From the NCBI RefSeq assembly GCF_009711165.2, contig NZ_WMID02000003.1, positions 62,001 through 126,000 of the forward strand: 64,000 bases of DNA, in the 5' to 3' direction. The stretch comes from Flavobacterium sp. MC2016-06. GTDB lineage: Bacteria > Bacteroidota > Bacteroidia > Flavobacteriales > Flavobacteriaceae. Below are positions 22,690-31,897 of the stretch, piece after piece. Under the pieces are notes generated by a model. It searched no databases. It had not been told where the DNA came from and saw only the letters and a list, made by a program, of their open reading frames with translations. Made by a program: the position numbers and the translations under genes. How positions within the stretch are numbered: position 1 is the stretch's first letter; each line of letters begins with the position of its first letter.

Positions 22690-22872
22690 ATGAATCAAAA
22701 AATAGTATTTACGGTTAACCTTTATTTTGGTCAAATAAATATAATTAAGTTTGGTGAGTGTTTGTTTGCTTCGGTAGAAGTAATGAATTTGAAACTCATT
22801 AAACTATGGAATGAAAACGTAAGTTCACGGGAAAGACTATATCATTTAGTTGATATTTCTCTGGTAAAGTAA
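22690..22872 (+). pseudogene. Truncated, decayed calcineurin-like phosphoesterase
   Basis: The 60-codon frame aligns along its whole length with the first 60 codons of the intact phosphoesterase at 31265 (MNQKIVFT versus MNQNIFFT, NIIKFGE versus NIIKFSE, YHLVDIS versus YHLGDIS). The metal ligands are lost: SDHHFGH became VNLYFGQ and GD became VD. It then stops. This is a relic of a duplicated gene. Operator-promoter 4 lies 66 nt upstream and is intact. Confidence 0.85.
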
Positions 22873-22958
22873 AGAGGCTTTTGAACCTTTGCAGATATTA
22901 GATTCCCAGAATTCCTGCGTTTTCCTGAGATTCTCAAGAATTTCTAAAAAGAAATATC

Positions 22959-23534
22959 ATGCACAACAATACATTAGAAAAATATAAAAAAGCGATTAAA
23001 ATTAAATATGAGATAGAAAAAGGCGGCGAATACTTTGATTATCTGCACAAGCCTTCTCGTGGAAAGCTTCGCGATTTTTGCTGGCTCATTTTTGAAAATA
23101 ATCCAACTCAGGATGATCTAAATGTTTTTAGAAATTTATTTTCTTTAGATTTTGATCATACCAAAAAGAATAAGTTTAAAGAGAAAAAAGATAAGTTTAG
23201 ACCTATTGAAACCTTCTTTAAAGGAGAAACAGATCCAGCAAATATTGATGCAATAAATCTGGCGGCAATTATGGTTGATTTTCAACCGCGTCCTTTTAAA
23301 AAGTTTCATGAAAAGTGTAAAACTGAAAAAGCAAAACCGATTAAAAGTCTTGGTAAAGCTAATGCAGCTGCTAAAATAGAGAAAGCAATTATAGCAAGAG
23401 AGCGCTTTGCAGGAAACGAAAATGAAGTGTCAGGAAATCATCTTAAACAAGGAAATCTTTTTTTACATTTTAAAAATATCTTTTCTAAAAAAATAGAAGA
23501 GAAAATATATTCAAGAAAAGTAATGACGATTTAG
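22959..23534 (+). CDS. Unknown basic protein in RNA-repair island
   Basis: A 191-residue cytosolic protein, rich in Lys, probably helical, without recognised domain. The N-terminus is polar (EKYKKAIKIKYEIEKGGEYF); the C-terminal third has Lys-rich stretches (KTEKAKPIKSLGKANAAAKI) that could touch RNA. With the phosphoesterase relic stopped, it is the first intact gene after operator-promoter 4 and may be its real target. A hairpin at 23585-23610 separates it from the exonuclease gene. Confidence 0.65.
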   Translation: MHNNTLEKYKKAIKIKYEIEKGGEYFDYLHKPSRGKLRDFCWLIFENNPTQDDLNVFRNLFSLDFDHTKKNKFKEKKDKFRPIETFFKGETDPANIDAINLAAIMVDFQPRPFKKFHEKCKTEKAKPIKSLGKANAAAKIEKAIIARERFAGNENEVSGNHLKQGNLFLHFKNIFSKKIEEKIYSRKVMTI

Positions 23535-23584
23535 AGCGGCAGAAACTTCATGGGACAAATGAAAGAGATTTTTGCAAAATAAAA

Positions 23585-23610
23585 AAACACTGGTAAAAAG
23601 GCCAGTGTTT
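23585..23610. terminator. Hairpin between unknown gene and exonuclease gene
   Basis: AAACACTGG and CCAGTGTTT pair with an 8-nt loop and are followed by a short T-stretch only, so it could be a partial terminator. Confidence 0.6.
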
Positions 23611-23639
23611 TAAATGTACAATTACAAATAAAAAGAAAA

Positions 23640-24185
23640 ATGAAAACTACAGATAAAATTATTATTATCGATTTAGAAGCCACATGTTGGCAAGGTGCTG
23701 TTCCTGCGGGGCAGGAAAATGAAATTATTGAAATAGGCATTGCCGTTTTAGATTCGGAAACAGGAGAAATCAGTAAAAACAAAGGAATTCTTATTAAGCC
23801 GAAGCGCTCAAATGTAAGTGAGTTTTGTACAGAACTAACCACGATTACACAAGATTTGCTGGATAAAAACGGAGTAAGTTTTGAAGATGCTATCGAAAGT
23901 TTAGCCGATCAATATCAGCCCGATTTATATACTTGGGCAAGTTACGGTCAGTACGATTTGAATATGCTTAAAAAACAATGTAAATCGTTTGGTGTTTCTT
24001 ACCCAATGGGAGACGAACACATTAACGTAAAAGAATGGTTTGCAGAAAAATTTGGTCTGCAAAAATCAACCGGAATGAATGGTGCGCTGCATTTGTTGAA
24101 TATTCCGCTGGAAGGAACACATCATAGAGGTATTGATGATGCAAAAAATATTGCTAAAATTATGCATTGGTGCCTGAAGAATTAG
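23640..24185 (+). CDS. ERI1-like DEDDh 3'-5' exonuclease
   Basis: A 181-residue DEDD-family exonuclease. Motif I is IIIDLEATCW (residues 8-17), with the D-x-E-x-T-C-W form typical of the ERI1/KapD-type exoribonucleases; IIEIGIAVLD follows, motif II is ASYGQYDLNML (about residue 99-109), and motif III is THHRGIDDAKNIAKI, with the His and Asp of the DEDDh type. ERI1-like enzymes trim 3' ends of structured RNAs, including rRNA and stem-loop ends. In this island it would trim ends before ligation; that is an inference. Confidence 0.87.
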   Translation: MKTTDKIIIIDLEATCWQGAVPAGQENEIIEIGIAVLDSETGEISKNKGILIKPKRSNVSEFCTELTTITQDLLDKNGVSFEDAIESLADQYQPDLYTWASYGQYDLNMLKKQCKSFGVSYPMGDEHINVKEWFAEKFGLQKSTGMNGALHLLNIPLEGTHHRGIDDAKNIAKIMHWCLKN

Positions 24186-24427
24186 AATTTGTTTGTTTAA
24201 CAGCTGTTACCATTAGGTGATAGTTGTAGAGAGAGACTGCAGATATTTTTATTTGCAGCTCTTCTTTTTACTGTAAAGAAACAGGTTTTGAGGATTTTTA
24301 GAATAAAATACTATTTTAATAACCGTTGAGATTTAATGATATATTTGTTAGAATACAATTTTTAAAATAAATTTTTAATTGATCCTCGCAAGAATAAATT
24401 GATTTAGAAAAGGATAATTAACCCATT

Positions 24428-25054
24428 ATGAATAAAGCGAAAAGACCTTTTTTGGATACCATTTATCATCTCAGAACTATTGAGCAGGTTATTTTGTACA
24501 ATAAGCTGATGACTATTTCTAAAGAAGAAGAAAAAGAAACAATCTCGTTTTTAGAAACTCAATATGAAAGGGAAACTTTAGATTATCCGTGCCAAGCACC
24601 CAAATTTAGTGCAACAGCAGCATTTTGGGGAGCCAAAACAGTATATTCTGCCGCACAGCTGCTATTGTACAGAGAACATAAAATAGAAGAACTCGATGTA
24701 TTTCTACCTCCGTATAATGGCGAAATAAACGCTTCGGTTATACTCTCTGCCGATTTATGCCTGCGATTTCTGCCTCAGGTTGTAATGGAAATGAAACGAA
24801 TAGATGCAGAAGACGCAGCAATTGTTATTTTAGAAAAACATCTAGAATACTTTCATTATGCCGCAATAGGTTTTGATGTAGTTTCTGAAAATATAAACCT
24901 AGAAGTTGTTTTTTCAGATCCATGCTTTAAACAATTATATCTAAATCGTGTAGTAGAAAGAAAGGCAAAAAAAACAGCCGAAATAGAAACTGTAAAAGGA
25001 GCGTTAATGGCAGGGTTTGGAGATTATAAACAAGTATTTTGGAAAGAATTGTAA
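24428..25054 (+). CDS. Unknown protein heading the MoxR/vWA operon
   Basis: A 208-residue helical protein without signal peptide. Segments such as ATAAFWGAKTVYSAAQLLLYREHKIEELDVFLPP suggest packed helices. It is not recognised by family, but proteins of similar size stand first in MoxR-vWA 'ternary' type NTP-dependent conflict operons. The MoxR gene starts 48 nt downstream. The 240-bp gap upstream shows no operator copy, so this operon may have a separate promoter. Confidence 0.65.
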   Translation: MNKAKRPFLDTIYHLRTIEQVILYNKLMTISKEEEKETISFLETQYERETLDYPCQAPKFSATAAFWGAKTVYSAAQLLLYREHKIEELDVFLPPYNGEINASVILSADLCLRFLPQVVMEMKRIDAEDAAIVILEKHLEYFHYAAIGFDVVSENINLEVVFSDPCFKQLYLNRVVERKAKKTAEIETVKGALMAGFGDYKQVFWKEL

Positions 25055-25102
25055 AATAAAAAGCAGCGTATTTATAAAATAAAATTACCTCAGATAAAAG
25101 AA

Positions 25103-26233
25103 ATGAAATCTACAGAAAAGTTAAATAACGTCTTACAGCACATTAAAGATGTTTTTGTTGGAAAAAATGAAATTATAGATCTATTAGGAATTGGTTTATT
25201 GGCAAGAGAAAATGCCTTTTTGCTAGGCCCTCCAGGAACGGCAAAAAGTGCTTTGGTAAGAGCATTGTCAAATGGAATTGAAGGAGGTAAAAACTTTGAA
25301 TATCTTTTGACTCGTTTTACAGAACCGAATGAAATTTTCGGGCCTTTTGATATTCGTAAATTGAAAGAAGGAGAATTGGTTACCAATACAGAGGGAATGA
25401 TGCCAGAAGCATCGATGATCTTTTTTGATGAAATATTTAATGCCAATTCGGCTATTTTGAATAGTTTACTGATGGCCTTAAATGAGAAAATATTTCGTAG
25501 AGGAAGGGAAACTAAAAAACTTCCTGCATTAATGTTTATCGGTGCGAGTAATGTTTTACCAGAAGATGAAGCGTTGAATGCTTTGTTAGACCGTTTTCTT
25601 ATTCGTGTAAAATGTGATTATGTAGATCCAGATTTGCTGAACGAGGTGCTTTTGGCAGGTTGGAAAATAGAAAGTAATGGTAGTAAAGAAACGCCGACTA
25701 TTTCTGCAGATGAAATTAAAGAGCTGCAATCGCTCTGCCGAACTGTAGATCTAACTGGAATTCGTAAACAATATGTAGATATTATTCATAACCTTAGAAA
25801 TACAGGAATAAAAGTATCAGATAGACGTGCCGTAAAACTTCAGAATTTAATTGCTGCAAGTGCTTTAATGTGCGATCGTAAAGAAGCTATATTGTCTGAT
25901 TTATGGGTATTGAAATACATTTGGGATAATGAGGAACAAATCGAAATCCTGGAAGGAATCATTAATCATATTATTGAGAAAGATGATTCTACATCTCAGC
26001 ATCCTCAGGCTTTGTACAATAAAACGCCAAACCCTGAAGAAGTAATGAAAGAGATGCAGCATTTAACCGAAAGATGGCAGGATGAATCTCTTTCTTTTGA
26101 AGAACAAAATGTGATAAAAGATAAATTGAGGTATCTGCAAAGTCGATGTGATTGGATTAAAAACAACGATCAGAAACAATATATTCAAAAAGAAATAGAA
26201 GCCTTATGGCAAAAAATTCTTCAAACCGTTTAA
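25103..26233 (+). CDS. MoxR-family AAA+ ATPase
   Basis: A 376-residue AAA+ protein of the MoxR/RavA class. Walker A is LLGPPGTAKSAL (about residues 41-51), Walker B is MIFFDEIFNANSAILNSLL (about 108-125), sensor 1 is FIGASNVLPED (about 148) and an arginine-finger region LLDRFLIRV follows. The C-terminal part has the lid and a helical tail. MoxR ATPases act as chaperone-like remodelers with vWA partners, and two genes downstream there is a vWA-like protein. It overlaps nearly end to end with the next gene (1-nt gap), so the operon 24428-31195 is tightly coupled. Confidence 0.92.
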   Translation: MKSTEKLNNVLQHIKDVFVGKNEIIDLLGIGLLARENAFLLGPPGTAKSALVRALSNGIEGGKNFEYLLTRFTEPNEIFGPFDIRKLKEGELVTNTEGMMPEASMIFFDEIFNANSAILNSLLMALNEKIFRRGRETKKLPALMFIGASNVLPEDEALNALLDRFLIRVKCDYVDPDLLNEVLLAGWKIESNGSKETPTISADEIKELQSLCRTVDLTGIRKQYVDIIHNLRNTGIKVSDRRAVKLQNLIAASALMCDRKEAILSDLWVLKYIWDNEEQIEILEGIINHIIEKDDSTSQHPQALYNKTPNPEEVMKEMQHLTERWQDESLSFEEQNVIKDKLRYLQSRCDWIKNNDQKQYIQKEIEALWQKILQTV

Positions 26234-26234
26234 A

Positions 26235-26933
26235 ATGTACTTTTTAGAAATAAATAAAAAATATACCGATTTTTTAGGAGCAATTAGAAATTGGGACACT
26301 GTAAAAGCAGCTTTTGATGAGCAGACTGTCTGGCTAAAAGATTTTTTGCCAGAACAATTGAATTCCATAGAAATTCAGCAGATTCCGTTTCATATTGTTT
26401 ATGAATTGAAAGCCAATTTGTTGTTTAAAAAAGGAAGTTTACTGCCGTCAAAAAAACTTCCTTCAGGTTTGTTATGGACACCAATTATGCGTGCATTTCC
26501 AGTTAAATTGCCAAAATTCAATCACAATTATTTCGGCATTGATCAAACGCTTCAAATACAATTAAAACCGTCAGAAACAGCACATCAATCTCATGCATTG
26601 CTTACAGATTATAAAGAAATGAAGGCCTATATAGAAACAGCGCCAGATTTTAGACTAAAACCTTTAACATGGGTTGTTTTAGACCAAAATATACTCGTAA
26701 TAGGAAATCCGTTACTGCCTATAAAAGGCGAGACTTATTGGTTTAAAAATGATTTTTTACTGCCTGCAGGTTATGATCTTGAATGGTCTGTTTTATCTAA
26801 AACAATACAGCAGAATTTGAATCCTTTCAGCGAAGAAATCCTGATTTGGAACAAAGACAACAGCTGTATTAAAATTGCTAAAAATAAAATGAAACAACTT
26901 TCAATAAGTTCGTTTCGATTAACTTTTTTATAA
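26235..26933 (+). CDS. Unknown MoxR-operon component (bpX-like)
   Basis: A 232-residue cytosolic protein, mostly beta-rich by pattern (LKPLTWVVLDQNILVIGNPLL), with a HIVYELKANLLFKKGSLLPS stretch. No catalytic motif is seen. By gene order it would be one of the small 'bpX' type partners of MoxR-vWA conflict systems; I cannot assign which. It lies 1 nt after moxR and 7 nt before the vWA gene. Confidence 0.65.
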   Translation: MYFLEINKKYTDFLGAIRNWDTVKAAFDEQTVWLKDFLPEQLNSIEIQQIPFHIVYELKANLLFKKGSLLPSKKLPSGLLWTPIMRAFPVKLPKFNHNYFGIDQTLQIQLKPSETAHQSHALLTDYKEMKAYIETAPDFRLKPLTWVVLDQNILVIGNPLLPIKGETYWFKNDFLLPAGYDLEWSVLSKTIQQNLNPFSEEILIWNKDNSCIKIAKNKMKQLSISSFRLTFL

Positions 26934-26940
26934 ATTAATA

Positions 26941-29478
26941 ATGGAATTACAAAAATACATTCAATCTTTTGAGGATTATTTTTGGGAATGGGAGAGTAAT
27001 CTTTTTTCTAAAGAACCAGGTTTAGATACCATAATAATTCCTGATGGAAAAACGATTGCTTACGAGAAATTTGTTTTTGAAATTCTAGAATTTCTTTCAG
27101 ATGACAGTCTTCCGCCGTTCGGATCATTACTGCTGGTTATTATAGCTACAAATCAAGAAAGTTTAGATACAATCGAAGATATATTTAAATTGGCTAAGGA
27201 AAGAATAAACAAAGAGCCTTTCCAAAAACCTGATGGTAATTTTTTTAGAGCAAGTGCCGCAATTGATTTTCTAAAAATATTGTCTTCTTTACCAGAAGAA
27301 TATAAAACAGGACAAAAACGTTTACAACTTTTTCAGACCATATTTCACGATTGTCATAACAGGATTTCTTTCGAAAAAACAAAAAAAATTCTGCAAGAGT
27401 ATAAAATAAATAATGCTTTTGTAAGACGAGCTAAAAATAAAATTCCTTTTAATGAAGCTAATTTTATAAAGGATTTTAGAACTATTGCTTTATTGAAAAC
27501 AAAATTCCCAACGGTTCAATCTGTTATAAAAGCAATGGAGGAACTACCTCAAGAAAAAATCAAAGCCGAATTGAGCGACGAAGTTTTTGAAGCGCAAATC
27601 ACTGATAAGCCTTTAGATTTTATCGAAGAGCTTATTCGTGAAGAAAGAACATTTCAGGTAGGAAGTCTGGTAAAACGCATTTGGTCAGGATTAAATATTC
27701 CGTTACATCATAATATGCCAAGCGCGCAGCCTTTGGGCGGGATTTCAGATTTAACCAATAAAGGAGATTTTGATAAACTTGTAATTTCTGAATTTGCCAA
27801 TGACGATGATGTTTTTATGTCTAGAATTGCCAACAATGAAGCGTTGTATATTCAGAGAGAAGTGCCGCCGGAAGCAGATAAATTTGAAAGGGTTTTATTG
27901 ATTGATACAACATTAATCAATTGGGGAAACCCTAAGATTTTAGGTTTTGCATCGGCAATAGCAGTTGCGACACATCCTAAAACAGATATTCAATGCAAGG
28001 TTTTTGCAGTTGGAGATACGTATCAGGAAATTCATGTCGAAAATGTACATCAAGTTATTAGTGCTTTAAGTGAGGTAAGCGGAAAATTGACCTGTGCAGA
28101 AGGATTAGATTTGTTTTTCTCAGAAAATTCTATTGATGAAAAAAGTCAAGAAGTTTTCTTTATTTCTTCTGATGAAAGTCTGAAACTACAGCTCATGCAA
28201 AAAGCAATGAGTGATTATTTTACAAGTATCAAATATGTTTTTGTTACCAATATAGAAGGAAGTATCAGTATTTATAAAAATCAGAATAAAGGAAAAAAAC
28301 TGTTGCAAGAAATCGTAATGCCACTTGAAGAGCTGTGGAGGAGAGAAGAAGTAACATATGATAATTTTATTTTTGATATAAACAAAGACAACAGTATTCC
28401 ACTGTTGTACCCAGTCGAAAGAAATTACCAGAACATTTTTCATAATCACGGTCAGTATTATTTGTATGTAAACGGCAGCTTGTTTTTGTTTAATGATGAA
28501 GGATTTGACAAAGGATTTTCTAAGATAGCTTCAAATCTTCCATTTTATATGGGAGAGTTTGCGATAAGAAGCAATCAAAAAGGAGAGCTTTTACTCTTGA
28601 ATTATTCGTATGGTACTTCGCAGAATATTACGGTTGTGAATTTAACGACAAATCAATCTCAAAATCATAAAGCTTTTTCTGAAGAACAGCAAAATACAAA
28701 ATTCAGCTTTTTTGACTATAATCAGGTATTTTATTTTACCAACAATATTAATTTCTGGAGCATAAAAAGTAATTGCCAGATTGAGTTAAATTACGATCCA
28801 ATGGTTGTAAGTGCTTTTGATGATTATTTTACCCAACAATCTCTTTTTGTACAGAATTTTAAAAACAACAGATCCAAATATGGTATTATCAAACGATTAA
28901 CTAATGTATCAATTGAAAATGGTCAAATTAGGATAAATAATTATCTTCTGGAAAAATGTCAATTAAAAAAAACAACAAATCGAGCGAACCGTAGAAATAA
29001 ATTTACAGCCAAAGGGAATCTAATTTTAAAGAATAGAGGACAAAATGCGCTAACTGTTCTTAAATTAATACGTGAAAAAACGGGTAAAACTTTAAAAGAG
29101 GCCAAAGAAATTGTAGATCAAAAAATGAGTGTCATTTATGAAAATGTAGAAATCAGTTTTGCTGAAGATTTGAAAAAGAGATTAGAAAGTAACGGAGCAG
29201 TCTGTTATATAGAAACGAATTGTTTTGAATCTGCAGATGGAAGCAGAATTACAATCAAAGACGGAATTTTAATTTTTGAAAGCAGTGACAAACAACTGCC
29301 TTTATTTTATATTCCTTTTATTTTTGATAAAAACACAATTCTGGCTACAGCAGCTGAATATACAGGGAATACTTATTTTGTTTCAAAAGAACTTGCACAG
29401 GAATACATTGAATATGAATTGTTTGAACAAAAGTATCTCAACCCTTTTATTTCGAAAATAGTAGAATATGGAGCTTAA
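26941..29478 (+). CDS. Large vWA-like protein with L7/L12 C-terminal-like domain
   Basis: An 845-residue protein. Residues 1-300 are helical and unknown. Residues about 310-460 look like a von Willebrand A fold (FERVLLIDTTLINWG, then EVFFISSDESLKLQ, KYVFVTNIEGSISIY), but the MIDAS DxSxS is altered to DTT. Residues about 490-670 show short repeated beta strands like a propeller. Residues about 690-760 match the ribosomal protein L7/L12 C-terminal domain (ALTVLKLIREKTGKTLKEAK, then EDLKKRLESNGAVCYIE), the part that recruits translational GTPases. The joining of these modules suggests a MoxR-driven machine acting at ribosomes or on translation factors. It overlaps the next gene by 11 nt. Confidence 0.82.
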   Translation: MELQKYIQSFEDYFWEWESNLFSKEPGLDTIIIPDGKTIAYEKFVFEILEFLSDDSLPPFGSLLLVIIATNQESLDTIEDIFKLAKERINKEPFQKPDGNFFRASAAIDFLKILSSLPEEYKTGQKRLQLFQTIFHDCHNRISFEKTKKILQEYKINNAFVRRAKNKIPFNEANFIKDFRTIALLKTKFPTVQSVIKAMEELPQEKIKAELSDEVFEAQITDKPLDFIEELIREERTFQVGSLVKRIWSGLNIPLHHNMPSAQPLGGISDLTNKGDFDKLVISEFANDDDVFMSRIANNEALYIQREVPPEADKFERVLLIDTTLINWGNPKILGFASAIAVATHPKTDIQCKVFAVGDTYQEIHVENVHQVISALSEVSGKLTCAEGLDLFFSENSIDEKSQEVFFISSDESLKLQLMQKAMSDYFTSIKYVFVTNIEGSISIYKNQNKGKKLLQEIVMPLEELWRREEVTYDNFIFDINKDNSIPLLYPVERNYQNIFHNHGQYYLYVNGSLFLFNDEGFDKGFSKIASNLPFYMGEFAIRSNQKGELLLLNYSYGTSQNITVVNLTTNQSQNHKAFSEEQQNTKFSFFDYNQVFYFTNNINFWSIKSNCQIELNYDPMVVSAFDDYFTQQSLFVQNFKNNRSKYGIIKRLTNVSIENGQIRINNYLLEKCQLKKTTNRANRRNKFTAKGNLILKNRGQNALTVLKLIREKTGKTLKEAKEIVDQKMSVIYENVEISFAEDLKKRLESNGAVCYIETNCFESADGSRITIKDGILIFESSDKQLPLFYIPFIFDKNTILATAAEYTGNTYFVSKELAQEYIEYELFEQKYLNPFISKIVEYGA

Positions 29479-31195
29479 GTTAAAAATACAGGTTAAGAAT
29501 TCTTTCCCAAAAGAAGGAATTTTTATTAAAGGCAGCTTGATATCTTTTTGGCTGCAGGAAATTCAGAATATGGGTTTATCGTTAGATGCTGTAAAAGTTT
29601 TCCCTGTACCTGGTACAACTGCAAATGAGTTGTACGGATGCATTGTTTTTTTAAACTCTACTAATGCTGCTGTAAAAGATATAGGGAAGAATAATTTTTG
29701 CCAGCTTATAGAAAATAAATTGTTTATTCCAGAAAATACAACAGTTTTTCCGGCTTTGGCAAAAGAAGAATGGAATAATTTGTTTTCTGAAAACTATCAT
29801 TTTCTGCATCCAGAAATAGGATTTGTCGCTTTAGAAGATGAAGTAATCTGGTCTAATTTGATAAAGAAACCTAATTTTAGTACTGTTGAAATTCTAGAAC
29901 CAAATAAAGGCATTTCTATACCTAAAAGTATTGTTTCTTTGAGAATTGAGGTTGATAAAGAAGAACTCTTAAAAGAAATTGAAAATCCTTTTTCTGAGGA
30001 AGAAATGAATGAAAAACTACCTTTTGATCTAAAAAAACTGATGAATGGCAATAATAAAGAAATAGATAAATTCCTGGCGTACTTAGCGAAAAATCCTGAA
30101 AAAGCAATGAAACTGGCAATTCCGTTAGATACAATTGGATCTGGAAGAGGTGGAAATGAAGGAGTTTTTCGTTTTAATTCTGGATTTGGCAGTGATTCAT
30201 CTTACAGTGATACAGACAAAGGGATCTTCAAATATGGTTTTATATTAGTATTTGTTCTTTTCGCTAGAAGCAGCATTCGTTCTGTTCTGGATTCAAACTC
30301 TTCAGGAGTATATCTTTTTATACTTATAGCAGTATTAATTGGAGTATTTGTTTTATTCATGCGTATGAACAAATCTAATTCCCCAAGCACAGGAACAGGA
30401 GGTGCCGCTATAGTTGATTCTGATAGGTTTACAACATTACAAAACACGTATGAAAAACTGGCAGAAGATTTTGTGTCTAGAAACGAATATGAGAAAGCAG
30501 CGCATGTTTACCTAAAGCTTTTGAAAAATAATCACAAAGCAGCAGCAACTTTAGAAAACGGAAAATTGTATCGTGAGGCTGGTGCAGTTTATTTAAAATA
30601 CCTTCAAAATAAAAGTAAGGCAGCAGAATGTTATGAAAAAGGACATGCTTATGGTGAAGCTATAGTGCTTTATAAAGAAGTCAACGAGTATGAAAAAGTG
30701 GGGGATTTGTACACTATTTTGAATAATAAACCAGAGGCGGACAAAAATTATTACAGCGTTGTTGAAAATTATAAAAGTAATTTTCAGTATGTAAAAGCAG
30801 CTTTGGTTTGTAAAAAAAAGATAGAAAATGTGAAAGAAGCTCAAGATTTGTTAATCGAAGGCTGGAGAACGGATAAAGATGCATACAATTGTTTGAATAA
30901 TTATTTTGCGAATATTAGTCTGGAAGAATTGCCTGATGCCTTAACTGATATTTACAAGAATGAGATGAAAACAAGTAATAAGGAAAAATTCCTTGACCTT
31001 TTAAAGCACGAATATGAGAAAGATAAAACAATGGAAGATCTTACGAGAAACATTGCTTTTGAAATTGTTGCAGACAGAATTGACAAGAACCCAGAAATTG
31101 CCTCTAGATTGATTTATTTCAATAAAAAGAACACGTCAATGACAAAGGACATTATGAAGTTTAAATTGAAGAAAAGAAATAGCCCTAAGGACTAA
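29468..31195 (+). CDS. Membrane-anchored protein with TPR-like repeats, MoxR operon
   Basis: A 575-residue protein. Residues 1-200 are an unknown globular domain that resembles partner proteins of MoxR systems. A Gly/Ser-rich linker leads to two membrane segments (about residues 253-272 and 278-297), and residues 320-480 contain tandem helical hairpins with TPR-like spacing (EYEKAAHVYLKLLKNNHKAA, REAGAVYLKYLQNKSKAAE). It would place the MoxR-vWA complex at the inner membrane. The start overlaps the vWA gene end. Confidence 0.75.
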   Translation: MELKLKIQVKNSFPKEGIFIKGSLISFWLQEIQNMGLSLDAVKVFPVPGTTANELYGCIVFLNSTNAAVKDIGKNNFCQLIENKLFIPENTTVFPALAKEEWNNLFSENYHFLHPEIGFVALEDEVIWSNLIKKPNFSTVEILEPNKGISIPKSIVSLRIEVDKEELLKEIENPFSEEEMNEKLPFDLKKLMNGNNKEIDKFLAYLAKNPEKAMKLAIPLDTIGSGRGGNEGVFRFNSGFGSDSSYSDTDKGIFKYGFILVFVLFARSSIRSVLDSNSSGVYLFILIAVLIGVFVLFMRMNKSNSPSTGTGGAAIVDSDRFTTLQNTYEKLAEDFVSRNEYEKAAHVYLKLLKNNHKAAATLENGKLYREAGAVYLKYLQNKSKAAECYEKGHAYGEAIVLYKEVNEYEKVGDLYTILNNKPEADKNYYSVVENYKSNFQYVKAALVCKKKIENVKEAQDLLIEGWRTDKDAYNCLNNYFANISLEELPDALTDIYKNEMKTSNKEKFLDLLKHEYEKDKTMEDLTRNIAFEIVADRIDKNPEIASRLIYFNKKNTSMTKDIMKFKLKKRNSPKD

Positions 31196-31264
31196 TGAAT
31201 TCTTCATTGAATAAGAAAATCACTTGAAAAAATACAAGCGGTTTTTAGAATAATTAAAATAAAA

Positions 31265-31831
31265 ATGAATCAAAATATATTTTTTACGTCTGACCATCAT
31301 TTTGGTCATACAAACATAATTAAGTTTAGTGAGCGGCCGTTTTCATCGGTCGAAGAAATGAATGCTGAACTCATTAAACGCTGGAACGAAAAGGTAAGTC
31401 CAAGAGATATTGTCTATCATTTAGGTGATATTTCTTTAGAAAGGCCAGAACTAGTTAAAGAGACTTTAAACCAATTAAACGGTTCTATTTTTCTAATAAA
31501 AGGCAATCACGATAAATCGGCTTTAAGCTTTCACAAACGATTTGAGTGGATCAAAGATTATTATGAATTAAGTGTTGAAGATGCAGATGCACCAAACGGA
31601 AGACAGAAAATAATTTTGTTTCACTACGCAATGAAAGTCTGGAGGAGTTCTTTTAGAGGAACATGGCATTTGTATGGCCACTCACATGGTAATTTGCCCG
31701 ATGATCCAACTTCGCGTTCTTTTGATGTAGGTGTTGATTGTCATAATTACGCACCACTTTCTTATGATGAGGTAAAAGCCATTATTTTACAGAAAGATTG
31801 GAAAGCGCCTTTTGGTGATAGAGAAGATTAA
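31265..31831 (+). CDS. Calcineurin-like metallophosphoesterase
   Basis: A 188-residue enzyme of the YfcE/small phosphoesterase kind. Metal motifs are complete: SDHHFGHTN (D-x-H), HLGDIS (GD), IKGNHDK (GNH[DE]), HYAMKVW and YGHSHGN (GHxH). Such enzymes act on phosphomonoesters, phosphodiesters and 2',3'-cyclic phosphates; removing a 3'-end phosphate would suit RNA repair. It is the intact relative of the relic at 22690 and lies 70 nt after the MoxR operon. No operator copy is seen before it. Confidence 0.9.
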   Translation: MNQNIFFTSDHHFGHTNIIKFSERPFSSVEEMNAELIKRWNEKVSPRDIVYHLGDISLERPELVKETLNQLNGSIFLIKGNHDKSALSFHKRFEWIKDYYELSVEDADAPNGRQKIILFHYAMKVWRSSFRGTWHLYGHSHGNLPDDPTSRSFDVGVDCHNYAPLSYDEVKAIILQKDWKAPFGDRED

Positions 31832-31853
31832 TCTCTAATTAATTTATTTAATT

Positions 31854-31887
31854 AAAACAGATAATAGTAATGTTATCTGTTTTTTTA
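31854..31887 (+). terminator. Terminator closing the RNA-repair/MoxR island
   Basis: AAAACAGATAA pairs with TTATCTGTTTT around a 7-nt loop, followed by more T, downstream of the phosphoesterase. Confidence 0.85.
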
Positions 31888-31897
31888 TGTCTTGAAT

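Noticed and set aside
193..31831. Integrative element or prophage
   Set aside because: No integrase, transposase, conjugation or phage structural gene and no direct-repeat ends were seen; it is called an island only from content and shared operator.
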